64,000 nucleotides of DNA from Selenomonas ruminantium subsp. ruminantium ATCC 12561 (GCF_000424065.1 NZ_AUJE01000014.1:36326-100325); one strand, 5' to 3'. Shown: positions 18,367 to 28,080, counted from the stretch's first letter. Translations and numbers: made by a program. Notes: generated by a model from the sequence alone, not told the origin.

Positions 18367-19407
18367 TTGACGAATATATTTGGACTGACCTTAGCAGAGC
18401 TGCAGGAAGTCTTGGCGCCCTTTAAGGTACAGAAGTTCCGTGCCAAACAGATTGCCGAATGGCTTTATCAGCGCGGAGCAGTGGATTTTTCATCCATGAC
18501 CAACTTGTCGAAAGCATTGCGGGAGCAGCTGGCGCAGAATTTCATCATTGGCCGTCCGAAGATTAAGGCGCGGCTGGATTCACAGGATGAAAAGACAACG
18601 AAGTTCCTGCTCGAATTTGCCGATGGCATTGCCATTGAAACGGTGCTGATGCGTCAGCCTTATGGCAACAGCATCTGCGTATCCACACAGGCAGGCTGCA
18701 ATATGGGATGCGCTTTTTGCGCCTCCACCTTGCACGGCATGGCACGGAATCTGACCTGTGGCGAGATTCTCTCGCAGGCAGTTGTGATTAATGATATGCT
18801 GCGTGAGGAGTCCGGCAGCAAGGTGGATACCATGGTGATTATGGGCAGTGGAGAACCCTTGATGAATTACGACGAAGTTGTGAAGTTCTTGCGCCTTATC
18901 CATGAGTCCTACACTTTAGGATTAGGTTATCGCAATATCACGCTGTCCACATCCGGTATCGTACCGGGAATGTATCAGTTGGCAGAGGAAGGTCTGCCGA
19001 TTTCCCTGTCGGTTTCCCTGCATGCACCAAATCAGGAACTGCGCTCGGAAATCATGCCCATCAATCGCAAATATCCGCTGAAGGATGTGGTGGCGGCGGC
19101 CAAGAATTATGCTGACAAGACCAAGCGGCGGGTGACTTACGAATACATCCTGATCGACAAGTTAAACGATGGGGAGCAGCAGGCCAAAGAGCTTACAGCG
19201 CTTATGTACGGCCAACTGGCCAGCGTCAACCTCATTCCCATCAATCCCGTGGTGGAGCGCAATCTTCTGCGTCCATCCAAGGCACGGATTGACTGGTTTG
19301 AGGGGTATTTGGCGAGCCATCATGTGAACGTGACCGTGCGCCGGGAGATGGGCACGGATATTCAGGCGGCCTGCGGTCAGTTGCGTAATAAGCATTTGCA
19401 GGATTAG
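18367..19407 (+). CDS. rlmN: Dual-specificity 23S rRNA/tRNA adenine-C2 methyltransferase
   Basis: Radical-SAM methyltransferase forming m2A in 23S rRNA and in some tRNAs. The cluster motif is CNMGCAFC, with MGSGEPLMNYDEV and a C-terminal cysteine in DIQAACGQL as the methyl-relay residue. The start is taken as TTG at 18367, giving MTNIFGLTLAEL, with AAAGGA 6 nt upstream and 4 bp after the rsmB stop. The frame is open further upstream, but that part overlaps rsmB and has no family match. Confidence 0.95.
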   Translation: MTNIFGLTLAELQEVLAPFKVQKFRAKQIAEWLYQRGAVDFSSMTNLSKALREQLAQNFIIGRPKIKARLDSQDEKTTKFLLEFADGIAIETVLMRQPYGNSICVSTQAGCNMGCAFCASTLHGMARNLTCGEILSQAVVINDMLREESGSKVDTMVIMGSGEPLMNYDEVVKFLRLIHESYTLGLGYRNITLSTSGIVPGMYQLAEEGLPISLSVSLHAPNQELRSEIMPINRKYPLKDVVAAAKNYADKTKRRVTYEYILIDKLNDGEQQAKELTALMYGQLASVNLIPINPVVERNLLRPSKARIDWFEGYLASHHVNVTVRREMGTDIQAACGQLRNKHLQD

Positions 19408-19419
19408 AGGTGTTACTCT

Positions 19420-20169
19420 ATGGGCATTGGCAAATTAGAATCATTTTTGGAAAATCGTATCGAAGGATTCTTTAATAAGAAGTTCAGCAGTGATTTGGAG
19501 CCGGTAGAACTATCTAAGGCGCTGGAAAAGGAAATTGCCCGACAGGGCAAGGGAAAGGCTCAGCGCATGGTGCCCAATCAGTATGTGTTTTTCCTCGCCA
19601 AGGAAGACTATCAGCGGCTTTGTGCCCGGCGGATTATCGACGAGCTTTATACAGTAGCCGAAAAACAGGTTATCCTGCAGAATTATCTTATGCAGGGTAA
19701 CCTGAAGGTGCTTTGTCAGGCCGATGAGGAAAAACAGCGCGGTATCTTCGAGTTAAAAGCCTGTTTTTCAGAGCCGGAGGATGATACACAGACGAAAAAC
19801 TGTGATGAGCAAAATACGTTGGTACTGGCTAAGCCACGCTTGGGCAGCCAGCAGCCATTGAATCTGCCCAAGGAAATAAAACTCGCTGCTCTGAAAGTTA
19901 TCGAGGGCCCGGATTTGGATGCGTATCTGGAATTGGGTGAAGGGCAGATTTACATCGGCCGCCGGGATAAAAATGAGTTTATTCTCACCGACCCTAAGGC
20001 TTCCCGGCTTCATGCCTGGATTGCTTATGAAAATCACCGTCATATCCTTTATGACGCACAAAGCACTAATGGCACTTTTGTGAACGGTGAGCCGGTGGAA
20101 TCCGTATGTCTGTGCTCCGGTGATGAAATCCAAATTGGAACAACGGTTTTAGTCTACGAGGTGATTTGA
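19420..20169 (+). CDS. FhaA-like protein: DUF3662 domain plus FHA domain
   Basis: An N-terminal DUF3662-type domain (about residues 1-115, beginning GIGKLESFLENRIEGFFNK) and a C-terminal FHA domain (about 165-248) with IGRRDKNEF, SRLHAW and STNGTFVNGE, the phosphothreonine-binding loops. By analogy to actinobacterial FhaA it should recruit phosphorylated partners of the PASTA kinase encoded further down this operon. It begins 12 bp after rlmN and overlaps the next FHA gene by 1 bp. Confidence 0.88.
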   Translation: MGIGKLESFLENRIEGFFNKKFSSDLEPVELSKALEKEIARQGKGKAQRMVPNQYVFFLAKEDYQRLCARRIIDELYTVAEKQVILQNYLMQGNLKVLCQADEEKQRGIFELKACFSEPEDDTQTKNCDEQNTLVLAKPRLGSQQPLNLPKEIKLAALKVIEGPDLDAYLELGEGQIYIGRRDKNEFILTDPKASRLHAWIAYENHRHILYDAQSTNGTFVNGEPVESVCLCSGDEIQIGTTVLVYEVI

Positions 20170-20621
20170 TGCAAGGTGCGGCAATGGCCATTAAGGTGGC
20201 CAGAGTGGCTTTGGAATATGGTATGCTCTTGTGGCTGATTTACTTTACCGTCAGCCTGTCGCGCAGAATGTTTGGTGAGGTTAAGCAGGAACTGAAGCAA
20301 CAACATAAGCCTGCGGTCAAACAGAATGAAGCGCTGCTTACCGTAGTGGAGGCCAGCGAGGAAGAACTCCAAGGACGGCGTTTTGCTTTTCAGGAGGAAA
20401 TAACCATTGGCCGGGGCGCAGAAAATGATGTGCGCATTCCCGAAAATTTTGTTTCCCATCGCCATGCCACGATTTTTCTTCATGGTGCCCAATATGTCAT
20501 TGAGGATTTGGGCAGTGTGAACCATACGTATGTCAATGGTCAGCCTTTGGAAGGCCAGACTTACTTAAAACCCGGTGATGAAATTCGTGTGGGCATGGTT
20601 ACCCTAAGGTTCGAGAGGTGA
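20169..20621 (+). CDS. Membrane-anchored FHA-domain protein
   Basis: One N-terminal transmembrane helix (about residues 6-30) and a C-terminal FHA domain (about 60-150) with IGRGAENDVRIP, VSHRHATI and NHTYVNGQ. It resembles FhaB-type proteins that link kinase signalling to the cell-wall machinery. The ATG overlaps the upstream stop in a TGATG arrangement; a later ATG at 20184 is possible. The gene overlaps the phosphatase gene by 4 bp. Confidence 0.86.
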   Translation: MQGAAMAIKVARVALEYGMLLWLIYFTVSLSRRMFGEVKQELKQQHKPAVKQNEALLTVVEASEEELQGRRFAFQEEITIGRGAENDVRIPENFVSHRHATIFLHGAQYVIEDLGSVNHTYVNGQPLEGQTYLKPGDEIRVGMVTLRFER

Positions 20622-21337
20622 ACGAATTGCAGCAGGTTTATAAAGCTACTGACGTAGGCTTAGTGCGTAAAGGCAATGAAGATAATCTGGTGGTTTTTGA
20701 TACGGTTTATGCAGTTGCAGATGGCATGGGCGGCGAAGCTGCCGGAGAGATTGCCAGTCAAATGTTGGTTGATACCATAAAGGAAAAACTGGCTGGCAGA
20801 GATAATATTGGAGAAAGGGAACTTTGTCAGGCTGTCCAGGACGCAAATATGGCTATTCGTCATTATGTTTGGGAACATCCCGCCTGTGAAGGTATGGGCA
20901 CTACGGCAACGCTGCTGCATATTGATGAGCATTGTTGCCGGGCTTTTTGGGCTCATGTAGGCGACAGCAGGTTATATCTTCTTCGTGGTGGTGCAGAGAC
21001 TTTGGAACAGATAACTCGTGACCATTCGTATGTAGAGGATTTGGTACGGGAAGGAACGATTACTCACGAAGAAGCAAAGAGACATCCACAACGCAATATG
21101 TTGACCCGTGCTGTAGGTGTCATGGAAGAGCTTGTTGTGGATAGCGGTCAGCTGACGATTCATGATGGAGATATTTTCCTGCTGGCTACAGATGGTTTGA
21201 TGAAGCATGTAGAGGACACTGCAATCACACATATCCTGCGGGAAAATGCGGAAAACCCGGCGCAAGCACTGTTAAATGCAGCTTTGGCTGCTGGCGGCAG
21301 GGATAATATTACCGTTGTGGTGGTGAGTCTCACATGA
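20618..21337 (+). CDS. prpC: PP2C-family serine/threonine phosphatase (Stp/PrpC type)
   Basis: Mn-dependent phosphatase predicted to reverse phosphorylation by the PASTA kinase downstream. PP2C motifs are VRKGNEDN, VADGMGGEAAGE, WAHVGDSRLYLLR, RDHSYVEDLV, FLLATDGLMKHV and GGRDNITVVVV. Length of 239 residues is typical. It starts at GTG overlapping the FHA gene stop (GTGA), and its own stop overlaps the ftsW-like start (ATGA), so the operon is tightly coupled. Confidence 0.93.
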   Translation: MNELQQVYKATDVGLVRKGNEDNLVVFDTVYAVADGMGGEAAGEIASQMLVDTIKEKLAGRDNIGERELCQAVQDANMAIRHYVWEHPACEGMGTTATLLHIDEHCCRAFWAHVGDSRLYLLRGGAETLEQITRDHSYVEDLVREGTITHEEAKRHPQRNMLTRAVGVMEELVVDSGQLTIHDGDIFLLATDGLMKHVEDTAITHILRENAENPAQALLNAALAAGGRDNITVVVVSLT

Positions 21338-22605
21338 AGAATTGGGGACTTTTAACTGCTCCGCTGGGCATTTTCCTCTGTGGTATGGCTGTTCTGTATT
21401 TAAAAATGCAGGGGGCTGTACAAAAGGTGACCAATAACACCTTGCAGGACCCGTTGGTTTATGCGCCGTACCTGTTGGCAACTGTTTTTCTGACGATTGT
21501 TATTCAGATGGTGGTTATCCGTCGTCATTTGGATACGTTCATCCTGCCGATCATTCTGATGCTCGTGAGTATTGGCTTGGTGGAAATTGCCCGCTTGAAA
21601 CCGGTTTTGCTGCTCAGACAGATGCAGTGGTTGTGCATAGCCATGTTGGTGATGTTCATCGTTATTCGTCTTTGGCCGAAAATAAAACGCATGCTCAATT
21701 ATCCATACCTATTGGGGATTGGCTGTGTGTTTTTGTTGGGACTGCCACTCCTTTTCGGTACGGAAATCGGTGGCAGCAAAAACTGGCTGGTACTTGGGCC
21801 GGTATCCTTGCAGCCTTCGGAATTCGGTAAGATTATTCTGTTGTTCTTTTTGGCATCTTATCTGTCTGACCATCGGCGGGTTCTGACTTTGCCTGCGCAT
21901 AAATTCCTGTTCCTGAAGCTGCCGCCTCTGCGTTTTATCGCGCCCCTTATTTGTATCTGGGGCTTGGCGGTTCTGATGTTCGTGGTGGAAAAGGATTTGG
22001 GTTCAGCACTGCTCTTTTTTGGCATGGCGGTGCTTATGACTTATATGTCTACAGGCAGCAAGTCTTATGTGTTTTTGGCCATGGCCTTTATGGGGATGGC
22101 CGCTGCTGTCAGTTATGCTATGTTCGGCCATGTACGGGTGCGTTTTGATATCTGGCTTGACCCTTGGGCTGACCCCAATGGAATGGCTTATCAGGTGGTA
22201 CAGTCACTCTTTGCCATTGGCACGGGCGGACTTTGGGGCACGGGCTTTGGTTTCGGCCATCCCGGCTTTATTCCTGAAGTGCACACGGACTTTATTTTTT
22301 CTGCTATCGTGGAGGAAATGGGGCTTACAGCAGGACTTATGCTTATCATCTGCTATGCGCTGCTTTTCTGGCGGGGGATAAAAGGAGCACTGAAGCTGAA
22401 GAATGCCAGCGAGGCTTTGTTGATGGCGGGCTGTGGTGTGCTCATACTGTTGCAGATGTTTATTATCATTGCCGGTGTTACCAAATTTTTGCCGCTTACA
22501 GGGATTACTCTGCCGTTTGTAAGCTATGGCGGCAGTTCCATGGTTTCCAGTTTTATTCTGCTGGCCATGTTGTTATCATTAACCAAGGAGCAGAAAAATG
22601 TCTGA
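21334..22605 (+). CDS. FtsW/RodA/SpoVE-family peptidoglycan glycosyltransferase
   Basis: SEDS-family polytopic membrane protein that polymerises lipid II. About ten transmembrane helices are visible, with GGSKNWLVLGPVSLQPSEFGK, the conserved Asp-containing extracellular region near VRFDIWLDPWADP, and PLTGITLPFVSYGGSSM. Its partner transpeptidase is encoded next, overlapping by 8 bp. Position inside the FHA/PP2C/kinase cluster matches the rodA-pbpA-pknB layout of Gram-positive bacteria. Whether it serves division or elongation cannot be told from sequence. Confidence 0.92.
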   Translation: MKNWGLLTAPLGIFLCGMAVLYLKMQGAVQKVTNNTLQDPLVYAPYLLATVFLTIVIQMVVIRRHLDTFILPIILMLVSIGLVEIARLKPVLLLRQMQWLCIAMLVMFIVIRLWPKIKRMLNYPYLLGIGCVFLLGLPLLFGTEIGGSKNWLVLGPVSLQPSEFGKIILLFFLASYLSDHRRVLTLPAHKFLFLKLPPLRFIAPLICIWGLAVLMFVVEKDLGSALLFFGMAVLMTYMSTGSKSYVFLAMAFMGMAAAVSYAMFGHVRVRFDIWLDPWADPNGMAYQVVQSLFAIGTGGLWGTGFGFGHPGFIPEVHTDFIFSAIVEEMGLTAGLMLIICYALLFWRGIKGALKLKNASEALLMAGCGVLILLQMFIIIAGVTKFLPLTGITLPFVSYGGSSMVSSFILLAMLLSLTKEQKNV

Positions 22606-23995
22606 TTGGAAGTTAAAACGACAAATTGTACAGGTCGGTGCCTTTCTGCTCGTCATGGTGGCGGTACTTTCTCTCTATATCGCTTACTTAGCGGTTTGGG
22701 AAGGGCAGGAACTGGCGGAAAATCCGCTCAATATGCGGGGAGCGGCAGCCAAGGCCGATATTCGCCGGGGCACTATTTTTGACGCTCATGGACGTGTTCT
22801 GGCACAAACACAAGGTGATGGTACCAGAACGTATCCTTTGGGCCAGGTGATGGCACATATTACCGGTTATAATGGGGAAAACATTGGCAGTGCGGGGCTG
22901 GAAGGTCATGCCAACAGGGAACTGTTGGGGTTGACAGCGGATATGAGCCGTTTAGGGCCAGCTTCGCAGCTTTTGCAGACGGACAGCGGCAATGATGTTA
23001 AGACTACAATTGAAGCTGATGCCCAACAGGCTGCTTATGATGGCCTGGCTGGGCGAAAAGGGGCTGTTGTGGTCTTGGATGCAGATACAGGCGCTGTCCT
23101 GGCTATGGTCAGTTCTCCGGCCTATGACCCCAATAATGTAGAAGAAAATTGGAAAGCGATGTCGCAGGAAGCAGATGGACCGCTCCTAAATCGTACAGTG
23201 CAGGGGCTTTACCCACCGGGATCAACCATTAAGCCTATGATTGCTGATGCAGCACTGACAGAGGGGGTAACCAATGAGCAGGAAACTTTTGACTGTCCTG
23301 GTATTTTGGATGTTGGCGGTGGCCATAGCATTCGGGAGAGTCATGGCGAAGTGCACAATCGGGTAGACCTGCGCAAAGCCTTGACGGAATCCTGCAATGT
23401 GACCTTTGGTACATTGGGAATGCGCTTAGGCGATGATAAGCTCAAGAAGGCCTTTATCCGCTTTGGCTTTGATCAGTCAATTGGTGGGGAAATCGTTATG
23501 ACCAGCTCGCATTTGCCGGATTTTGGCAATTTAGGCGGTGGAGATCAGGCGCAGACGGCTATTGGACAGAGCACACTTTTAGTAACACCGATGCATATGG
23601 CGTTGCTGGCTTCAGCTTTTGCCCATGGCGGAACGGTGATGAAGCCTTATCTTGTGCAGGAAGTCATTACCCCTGGTGGTTTGGTGGTACATAAGGCTAA
23701 CCCCGAAAAATGGCTGACGGTGACTACGGAGACCATGGCAGCGAAGGTGCACAGCTATATGGAAGATGTGGTCACCAAGGGAACGGGCAAAGCTGCGCAG
23801 GTCGGCGGTGTGGAAGTAGCCGGTAAGACCGGTACTGCCGAAAATCCTCATGGAGAGGATCATGCCTGGTTTATCGGTTCAGCGAAACTGCGCAATCGCA
23901 ATATCGCTTTTGCCATTATTGTGGAAAACGGTGGCGGCGGCGGCAAAGCAGCAGCACCAATTGCCCGAAAGATAATCCTGAGTTTACAGAACTAA
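22598..23995 (+). CDS. Class B penicillin-binding protein (PbpA/FtsI-like transpeptidase)
   Basis: An N-terminal membrane anchor (about residues 12-32), a short dimerisation-like region beginning RRGTIFDAHG, and a transpeptidase domain with the catalytic SxxK as STIK in LYPPGSTIKPM, SxN as SCN in LTESCNVTFG, and KTG in VAGKTGTAENP. At 465 residues it is at the short end for class B enzymes, like PbpA. It lies next to its likely SEDS partner and upstream of the kinase; no PASTA repeats are present in this protein. Confidence 0.92.
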   Translation: MSDWKLKRQIVQVGAFLLVMVAVLSLYIAYLAVWEGQELAENPLNMRGAAAKADIRRGTIFDAHGRVLAQTQGDGTRTYPLGQVMAHITGYNGENIGSAGLEGHANRELLGLTADMSRLGPASQLLQTDSGNDVKTTIEADAQQAAYDGLAGRKGAVVVLDADTGAVLAMVSSPAYDPNNVEENWKAMSQEADGPLLNRTVQGLYPPGSTIKPMIADAALTEGVTNEQETFDCPGILDVGGGHSIRESHGEVHNRVDLRKALTESCNVTFGTLGMRLGDDKLKKAFIRFGFDQSIGGEIVMTSSHLPDFGNLGGGDQAQTAIGQSTLLVTPMHMALLASAFAHGGTVMKPYLVQEVITPGGLVVHKANPEKWLTVTTETMAAKVHSYMEDVVTKGTGKAAQVGGVEVAGKTGTAENPHGEDHAWFIGSAKLRNRNIAFAIIVENGGGGGKAAAPIARKIILSLQN

Positions 23996-24028
23996 TTATA
24001 AAATGAGCCTTGGGGAAGGAGAAATTCA

Positions 24029-25798
24029 ATGAACCAGCGTGTCTTGGACAATCGATACGAATTGCAGGAACTCATTGGCGGCGGCGGAATGGCCGATGTG
24101 TATAAAGCCAGGGATATATTGCTTGACCGTACTGTGGCGGTCAAAATCCTCCATGAACAATTCAAGCGGGATTCTGAGTTTATTCAGAAGTTTCACCGGG
24201 AGGCACAGGCTGCGGCCAAGCTGTCTCATCCCAATATTGTCAATATCTATGATGTTGGGGTAATGGGCGATGACCATTATATCGTCATGGAATACGTGCC
24301 GGGCAGCACCTTGAAGGACCGTATCAAACAGGAGGGTCATTTAAGCGTAGAGGCTGCCCTGCGGGTGGCAAAGGATATTGCCAGCGCATTAGCCCATGCT
24401 CATGCCAATAATCTGGTGCATTGCGATATCAAACCGCATAATATCCTGATGATGCCAGATGGCAGCGCCAAGGTAGCCGATTTCGGCATTGCCCGGGCAG
24501 TGACAGAATCCACGATGACCTATACGGGAAATGTCGTAGGGTCTGTTCATTACTTCTCGCCGGAGCAGGCCAAAGGGACGATGATCACGCCCCGCTCGGA
24601 TGTTTATGCTCTGGGCGTGGTCCTCTATGAAATGCTGACTGGGCAGTTGCCGTTCACGGGGGAAACACCGGTAAGCATTGCCATGAAACACTTGCAGGAG
24701 CAGCCCCGTTCGGTGCGGCAGCTGGATGAAACCATTCCGCCTGTAGTTGAGGCTATCGTTGCCCAGGCTATGCAGAAAGATGCCAATATGCGTCCGAGCA
24801 GCAGTGAACTCATGCAGGATATCGCACAGGCGCAGCAAATGCTGGGAGGATATAGTGCGGGGGTTGCTGACCCTTATGCTACGCAGGTTTTGCCCCGGGT
24901 AAAAGAATCCATGCCTGTCAGCCGGGGAGAGCGTTATACGCAGCCGTCATATGTTGAGAAAGAACCGGAAGAAACGTCGGTGTTCAAATCCAAGAAATTT
25001 ATCGCCGGTCTGGTGATGGTACTCATGATGGGGTTCTTTGTCGGTGCATTTTTGAGCTTTGGTAAGTTCTGGAGCACAGCAGAAGTAGAAGTGCCGGATG
25101 TTACCGGCAAGCAGATGACTTTAGCCAAACAGATTTTGGAAGATAAACGCTTGCGGGTTAAAGTGGACGAAGAGTTCAGTGCAGAGGTTCCGGCAGGCAT
25201 GGTTATTTCTCAGGATCCCGAAGGCGGCGCCAAGGTCAAGGAAGAACGTACGATTACCATTAAGGTCAGCAAGGGCGGCGAAAATATCGAAATGCCTGAT
25301 GTGCGTGGCTTGAAACAGGCAGATGCTGTGGCTAAAATAGAAAAAATGGGGTTGAAGGTAGGCCGGATTTCAGAACGGACTTCTGATGAGGAAGAAGCTG
25401 GTGTCGTCATAGCTTCTGATCCGCGGGCAGGTACCAGAGTGACCAAAGGCGAAAGTGTTGATTTGGTCATCAGCAAAGGCCAGCGTAAAGAAAAGAAGGC
25501 ATCTGTTCCCGATGTAACGGGCCTGCCGCTGGAATCTGCACGTAAGACTCTTACCAGTGCTGGTTTTAAGATTGGCAGTGTGGAGAAAAAAGCCAGCAAG
25601 CAGGCGGCTGGCACGGTTATCAGCCAGAGCCCTGGAGGCAGTGCGGAAGCACTGGCCGGTGAATCCATTCATCTGGTGGTTGCTGAAACGGGCAAGGTTG
25701 AAGAAGAGAAGAAAGATAAACAGACCAAACAGGATAATACTGATGGCAAGCAGGAAGCGGTGACACCTAAGCCGAATGAAACGAGCAAAAGCCGCTGA
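24029..25798 (+). CDS. prkC: Serine/threonine protein kinase with three PASTA repeats (PrkC/PknB type)
   Basis: The cytoplasmic Hanks-type kinase (about residues 10-270) has the glycine loop GGGGMADVYKA, VAVKIL, catalytic loop HCDIKPHN and DFGIA. One transmembrane helix (about 329-352) is followed by three extracellular PASTA repeats (about 357-423, 425-490, 492-556) that in this family bind muropeptides or lipid II. A hydrophilic Lys-rich tail ends the protein. PASTA kinases usually regulate cell-wall synthesis and dormancy exit. AAGGAG lies upstream. It closes the operon containing its phosphatase and FHA readers. Confidence 0.95.
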   Translation: MNQRVLDNRYELQELIGGGGMADVYKARDILLDRTVAVKILHEQFKRDSEFIQKFHREAQAAAKLSHPNIVNIYDVGVMGDDHYIVMEYVPGSTLKDRIKQEGHLSVEAALRVAKDIASALAHAHANNLVHCDIKPHNILMMPDGSAKVADFGIARAVTESTMTYTGNVVGSVHYFSPEQAKGTMITPRSDVYALGVVLYEMLTGQLPFTGETPVSIAMKHLQEQPRSVRQLDETIPPVVEAIVAQAMQKDANMRPSSSELMQDIAQAQQMLGGYSAGVADPYATQVLPRVKESMPVSRGERYTQPSYVEKEPEETSVFKSKKFIAGLVMVLMMGFFVGAFLSFGKFWSTAEVEVPDVTGKQMTLAKQILEDKRLRVKVDEEFSAEVPAGMVISQDPEGGAKVKEERTITIKVSKGGENIEMPDVRGLKQADAVAKIEKMGLKVGRISERTSDEEEAGVVIASDPRAGTRVTKGESVDLVISKGQRKEKKASVPDVTGLPLESARKTLTSAGFKIGSVEKKASKQAAGTVISQSPGGSAEALAGESIHLVVAETGKVEEEKKDKQTKQDNTDGKQEAVTPKPNETSKSR

Positions 25799-25829
25799 GA
25801 TGGTGTTGATTGATTAGGGAGGAGCATTT

Positions 25830-26732
25830 ATGCATTTAGAGGAAGGCCGGGTAATCAAGGCCTATAACAGCTTCTTCTATGTACAGACGGAAACGGAGCT
25901 TGTTTCCTGCAAGCTTCGTGGTAAGTTTAAAAAGACCCGCAAGAGTCAAGGGGTAGTGCCAGGAGACAAGGTGCTTATCGGCAGATTGCCCGATGGCACA
26001 GGCGTGGTGGAAGAACAGCTGCCAAGGGCGAGCCTGCTGCGCCGTCCGGCAGTTGCTAACGTAACACAGGTGATTTTGACCTTTGCTGCCGCTCAGCCGG
26101 ATTTACATCCGCTGCTTTTAAACCGTTTTTTGGTGCTGGCCGAGTGGTCGGGGCTGAAAAATATCCTGATTTGCGTCAATAAGACGGATTTGTACAGTGG
26201 TGACAGCGCAGCCTTTTTGCAGCTCTATGAGCAGGCAGGCTATCGGGTTCTGCGTGTGTCGGCCAAGGAAAATCTGGGTATTGATGAATTGCGGCAGGCA
26301 CTAGCCGGCGAGACGACGGTTTTTGCCGGACCGTCCGGTGTGGGTAAATCCTCGCTGCTCAATGCAATTGATGCGAATTTATCCTTAGCGACAGGGCAGG
26401 TCAGTGATAAAATTAAGCGTGGGCGGCATACCACCCGCGTAGCTGAGCTTTTGCCCTATGAGCAGGGCTTTATCGTGGATACGCCGGGCTTTAGTGCAAT
26501 GGAACTGGGCGAAATTCCCCTTGACGAACTGGCAGGCTTTTTCCCGGAATTCCGACCCTATTTAGGGCAGTGCCGCTTTGCTCCCTGCAGCCATACCCAT
26601 GAGCCGGATTGCGGCATCAAGGCTGCCTGGGAAGCTGGGGAGATTTCGCAGGAACGCTACGAGGCCTATCAGACCATTTATAAGGAAATACAGGAAGCGC
26701 AACAATTGAAACGAAAGAAGGAATACAAATGA
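25830..26732 (+). CDS. rsgA: Ribosome small subunit-dependent GTPase A
   Basis: Circularly permuted GTPase acting late in 30S maturation. An N-terminal OB fold (about residues 1-70), then NKTDL (G4) before the P-loop GPSGVGKSSLLN (G1) and DTPGFS (G3), the permuted order, then the zinc knuckle CRFAPCSHTHEPDC. Length of 300 residues is normal. It overlaps rpe by 4 bp. The prkC-rsgA-rpe order is common in Firmicutes. Confidence 0.96.
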   Translation: MHLEEGRVIKAYNSFFYVQTETELVSCKLRGKFKKTRKSQGVVPGDKVLIGRLPDGTGVVEEQLPRASLLRRPAVANVTQVILTFAAAQPDLHPLLLNRFLVLAEWSGLKNILICVNKTDLYSGDSAAFLQLYEQAGYRVLRVSAKENLGIDELRQALAGETTVFAGPSGVGKSSLLNAIDANLSLATGQVSDKIKRGRHTTRVAELLPYEQGFIVDTPGFSAMELGEIPLDELAGFFPEFRPYLGQCRFAPCSHTHEPDCGIKAAWEAGEISQERYEAYQTIYKEIQEAQQLKRKKEYK

Positions 26733-27373
26733 TTAAGATTGCACCCTCCATTTTGTCGGCAGATTTTGCTCATCTGGCTGATGAAGTAAAGAAGGTTACA
26801 GATGCCGGTGCTGAATACATCCACATTGATGTTATGGACGGCAGTTTTGTGCCGAACATCACTTTGGGCTCATTGGTTGTTAAATCTTTGCGCCCGACCA
26901 GCAAGGCGATTTTTGATGTACACCTGATGGTGGAACATCCGGAAACGCATATTGAAACCTTTGCCGAGGCCGGTGCGGATATCATCACCTTCCATTGGGA
27001 AGCTGCCCGTCATCATCACCGCATTATTCAGCAGATTAAGGCCGCTGGCTGCAAAGTGGGTATTGCGCTGAATCCGGGCACGCCGCTCGCCATGATTGAA
27101 GAAATCTTGCCCGATGTGGATATGGTGCTCATTATGACGGTAAACCCGGGCTTTGGCGGACAGAAGTTTATCGAATCCCAACTCGAAAAAATCCATATGC
27201 TCTATCATACGATTAAGGATATGGGCTTTACCTGTGATATCGAAGTTGATGGCGGCATCAATGCTGAAACCAGCAAGCTGGTGCAGGAAGCTGGTGCCAA
27301 TGTTTTGGTAGCTGGTTCGGCTGTCTATGGTGCTGAAGATGTAGCGGCAGCCATCAAGGCAATCCGCGGTTAA
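26729..27373 (+). CDS. rpe: Ribulose-phosphate 3-epimerase
   Basis: Interconverts ribulose 5-phosphate and xylulose 5-phosphate in the pentose phosphate pathway. The TIM-barrel motifs are IAPSILSADFAHL, HIDVMDGSFVPNITLG, DVHLMVEHP, MTVNPGFGGQKF and EVDGGI, including the metal ligands His, Asp, His, Asp. Length of 214 residues is typical. Its ATG overlaps the rsgA stop (ATGA). Confidence 0.97.
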   Translation: MIKIAPSILSADFAHLADEVKKVTDAGAEYIHIDVMDGSFVPNITLGSLVVKSLRPTSKAIFDVHLMVEHPETHIETFAEAGADIITFHWEAARHHHRIIQQIKAAGCKVGIALNPGTPLAMIEEILPDVDMVLIMTVNPGFGGQKFIESQLEKIHMLYHTIKDMGFTCDIEVDGGINAETSKLVQEAGANVLVAGSAVYGAEDVAAAIKAIRG

Positions 27374-27390
27374 TTAAGGAGAGGTAAGAA

Positions 27391-28080
27391 ATGGCAAAAG
27401 AAAAAGCAGTAGTTCTGCTCTCCGGCGGCCTGGACAGCTGTACCTGTATGGCTGTGGCCAAGGAAGCTGGCTATGAAGTATATCCCATCAGCTTTAACTA
27501 TCATCAGCGTCATAGCATTGAGCTCGAAGGGGCGAAGAAAATCGCGAAGTTCTACGATGTGCCCAAACATTTGATTATCGAAACCAATATGGAGGCTATT
27601 GGCGGCTCGGCGCTGACCGACAGTCATATCGAGGTGCCGGACGGGGATGTGAACCGGGATGATGTGCCCATTACCTATGTGCCAGCCCGCAATCTGATTT
27701 TCCTGTCCTATGCTATGGCCTATGCGGAAGTTGTAGGGGCAACGCATGTTTATATCGGTGTAAACTCCATCGATTATTCCGGCTATCCGGACTGCCGCCC
27801 GGAATTCATTCAGAAGTTCCAGTCTCTGGCTGATTATGCGACCACGGCTACGGCAGTTAATGGCACGAAAATCACGATTGAAACGCCATTGCAGGATTTG
27901 TCCAAAAAGGAAATCGTACAGCTTGGCTCGAAACTCGGTGCACCCTTGCAGTTTACCCATAGCTGTTACAAGGGCGGTGAAAAGGCCTGCGGTGTCTGCG
28001 ACAGCTGCAAACTGCGCCTGCAGGGCTTTGCTGAAGCTGGCGTGGAAGACCCTGTGGAATATGAAACGAGGAATTCATAA
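27391..28080 (+). CDS. queC: 7-cyano-7-deazaguanine synthase
   Basis: ATP-dependent conversion of 7-carboxy-7-deazaguanine to preQ0 in queuosine synthesis. The PP-loop is LLSGGLDSCT near the N-terminus, and the zinc site is the C-terminal cysteine group CYKGGEKACGVCDSCKLR. Length of 229 residues is standard. AAGGAGAGG precedes the start. It overlaps folE2 by 1 bp (TAATG). queH and queA lie about 28-30 kb further on; queD, queE and queF are not in the window. Confidence 0.96.
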   Translation: MAKEKAVVLLSGGLDSCTCMAVAKEAGYEVYPISFNYHQRHSIELEGAKKIAKFYDVPKHLIIETNMEAIGGSALTDSHIEVPDGDVNRDDVPITYVPARNLIFLSYAMAYAEVVGATHVYIGVNSIDYSGYPDCRPEFIQKFQSLADYATTATAVNGTKITIETPLQDLSKKEIVQLGSKLGAPLQFTHSCYKGGEKACGVCDSCKLRLQGFAEAGVEDPVEYETRNS

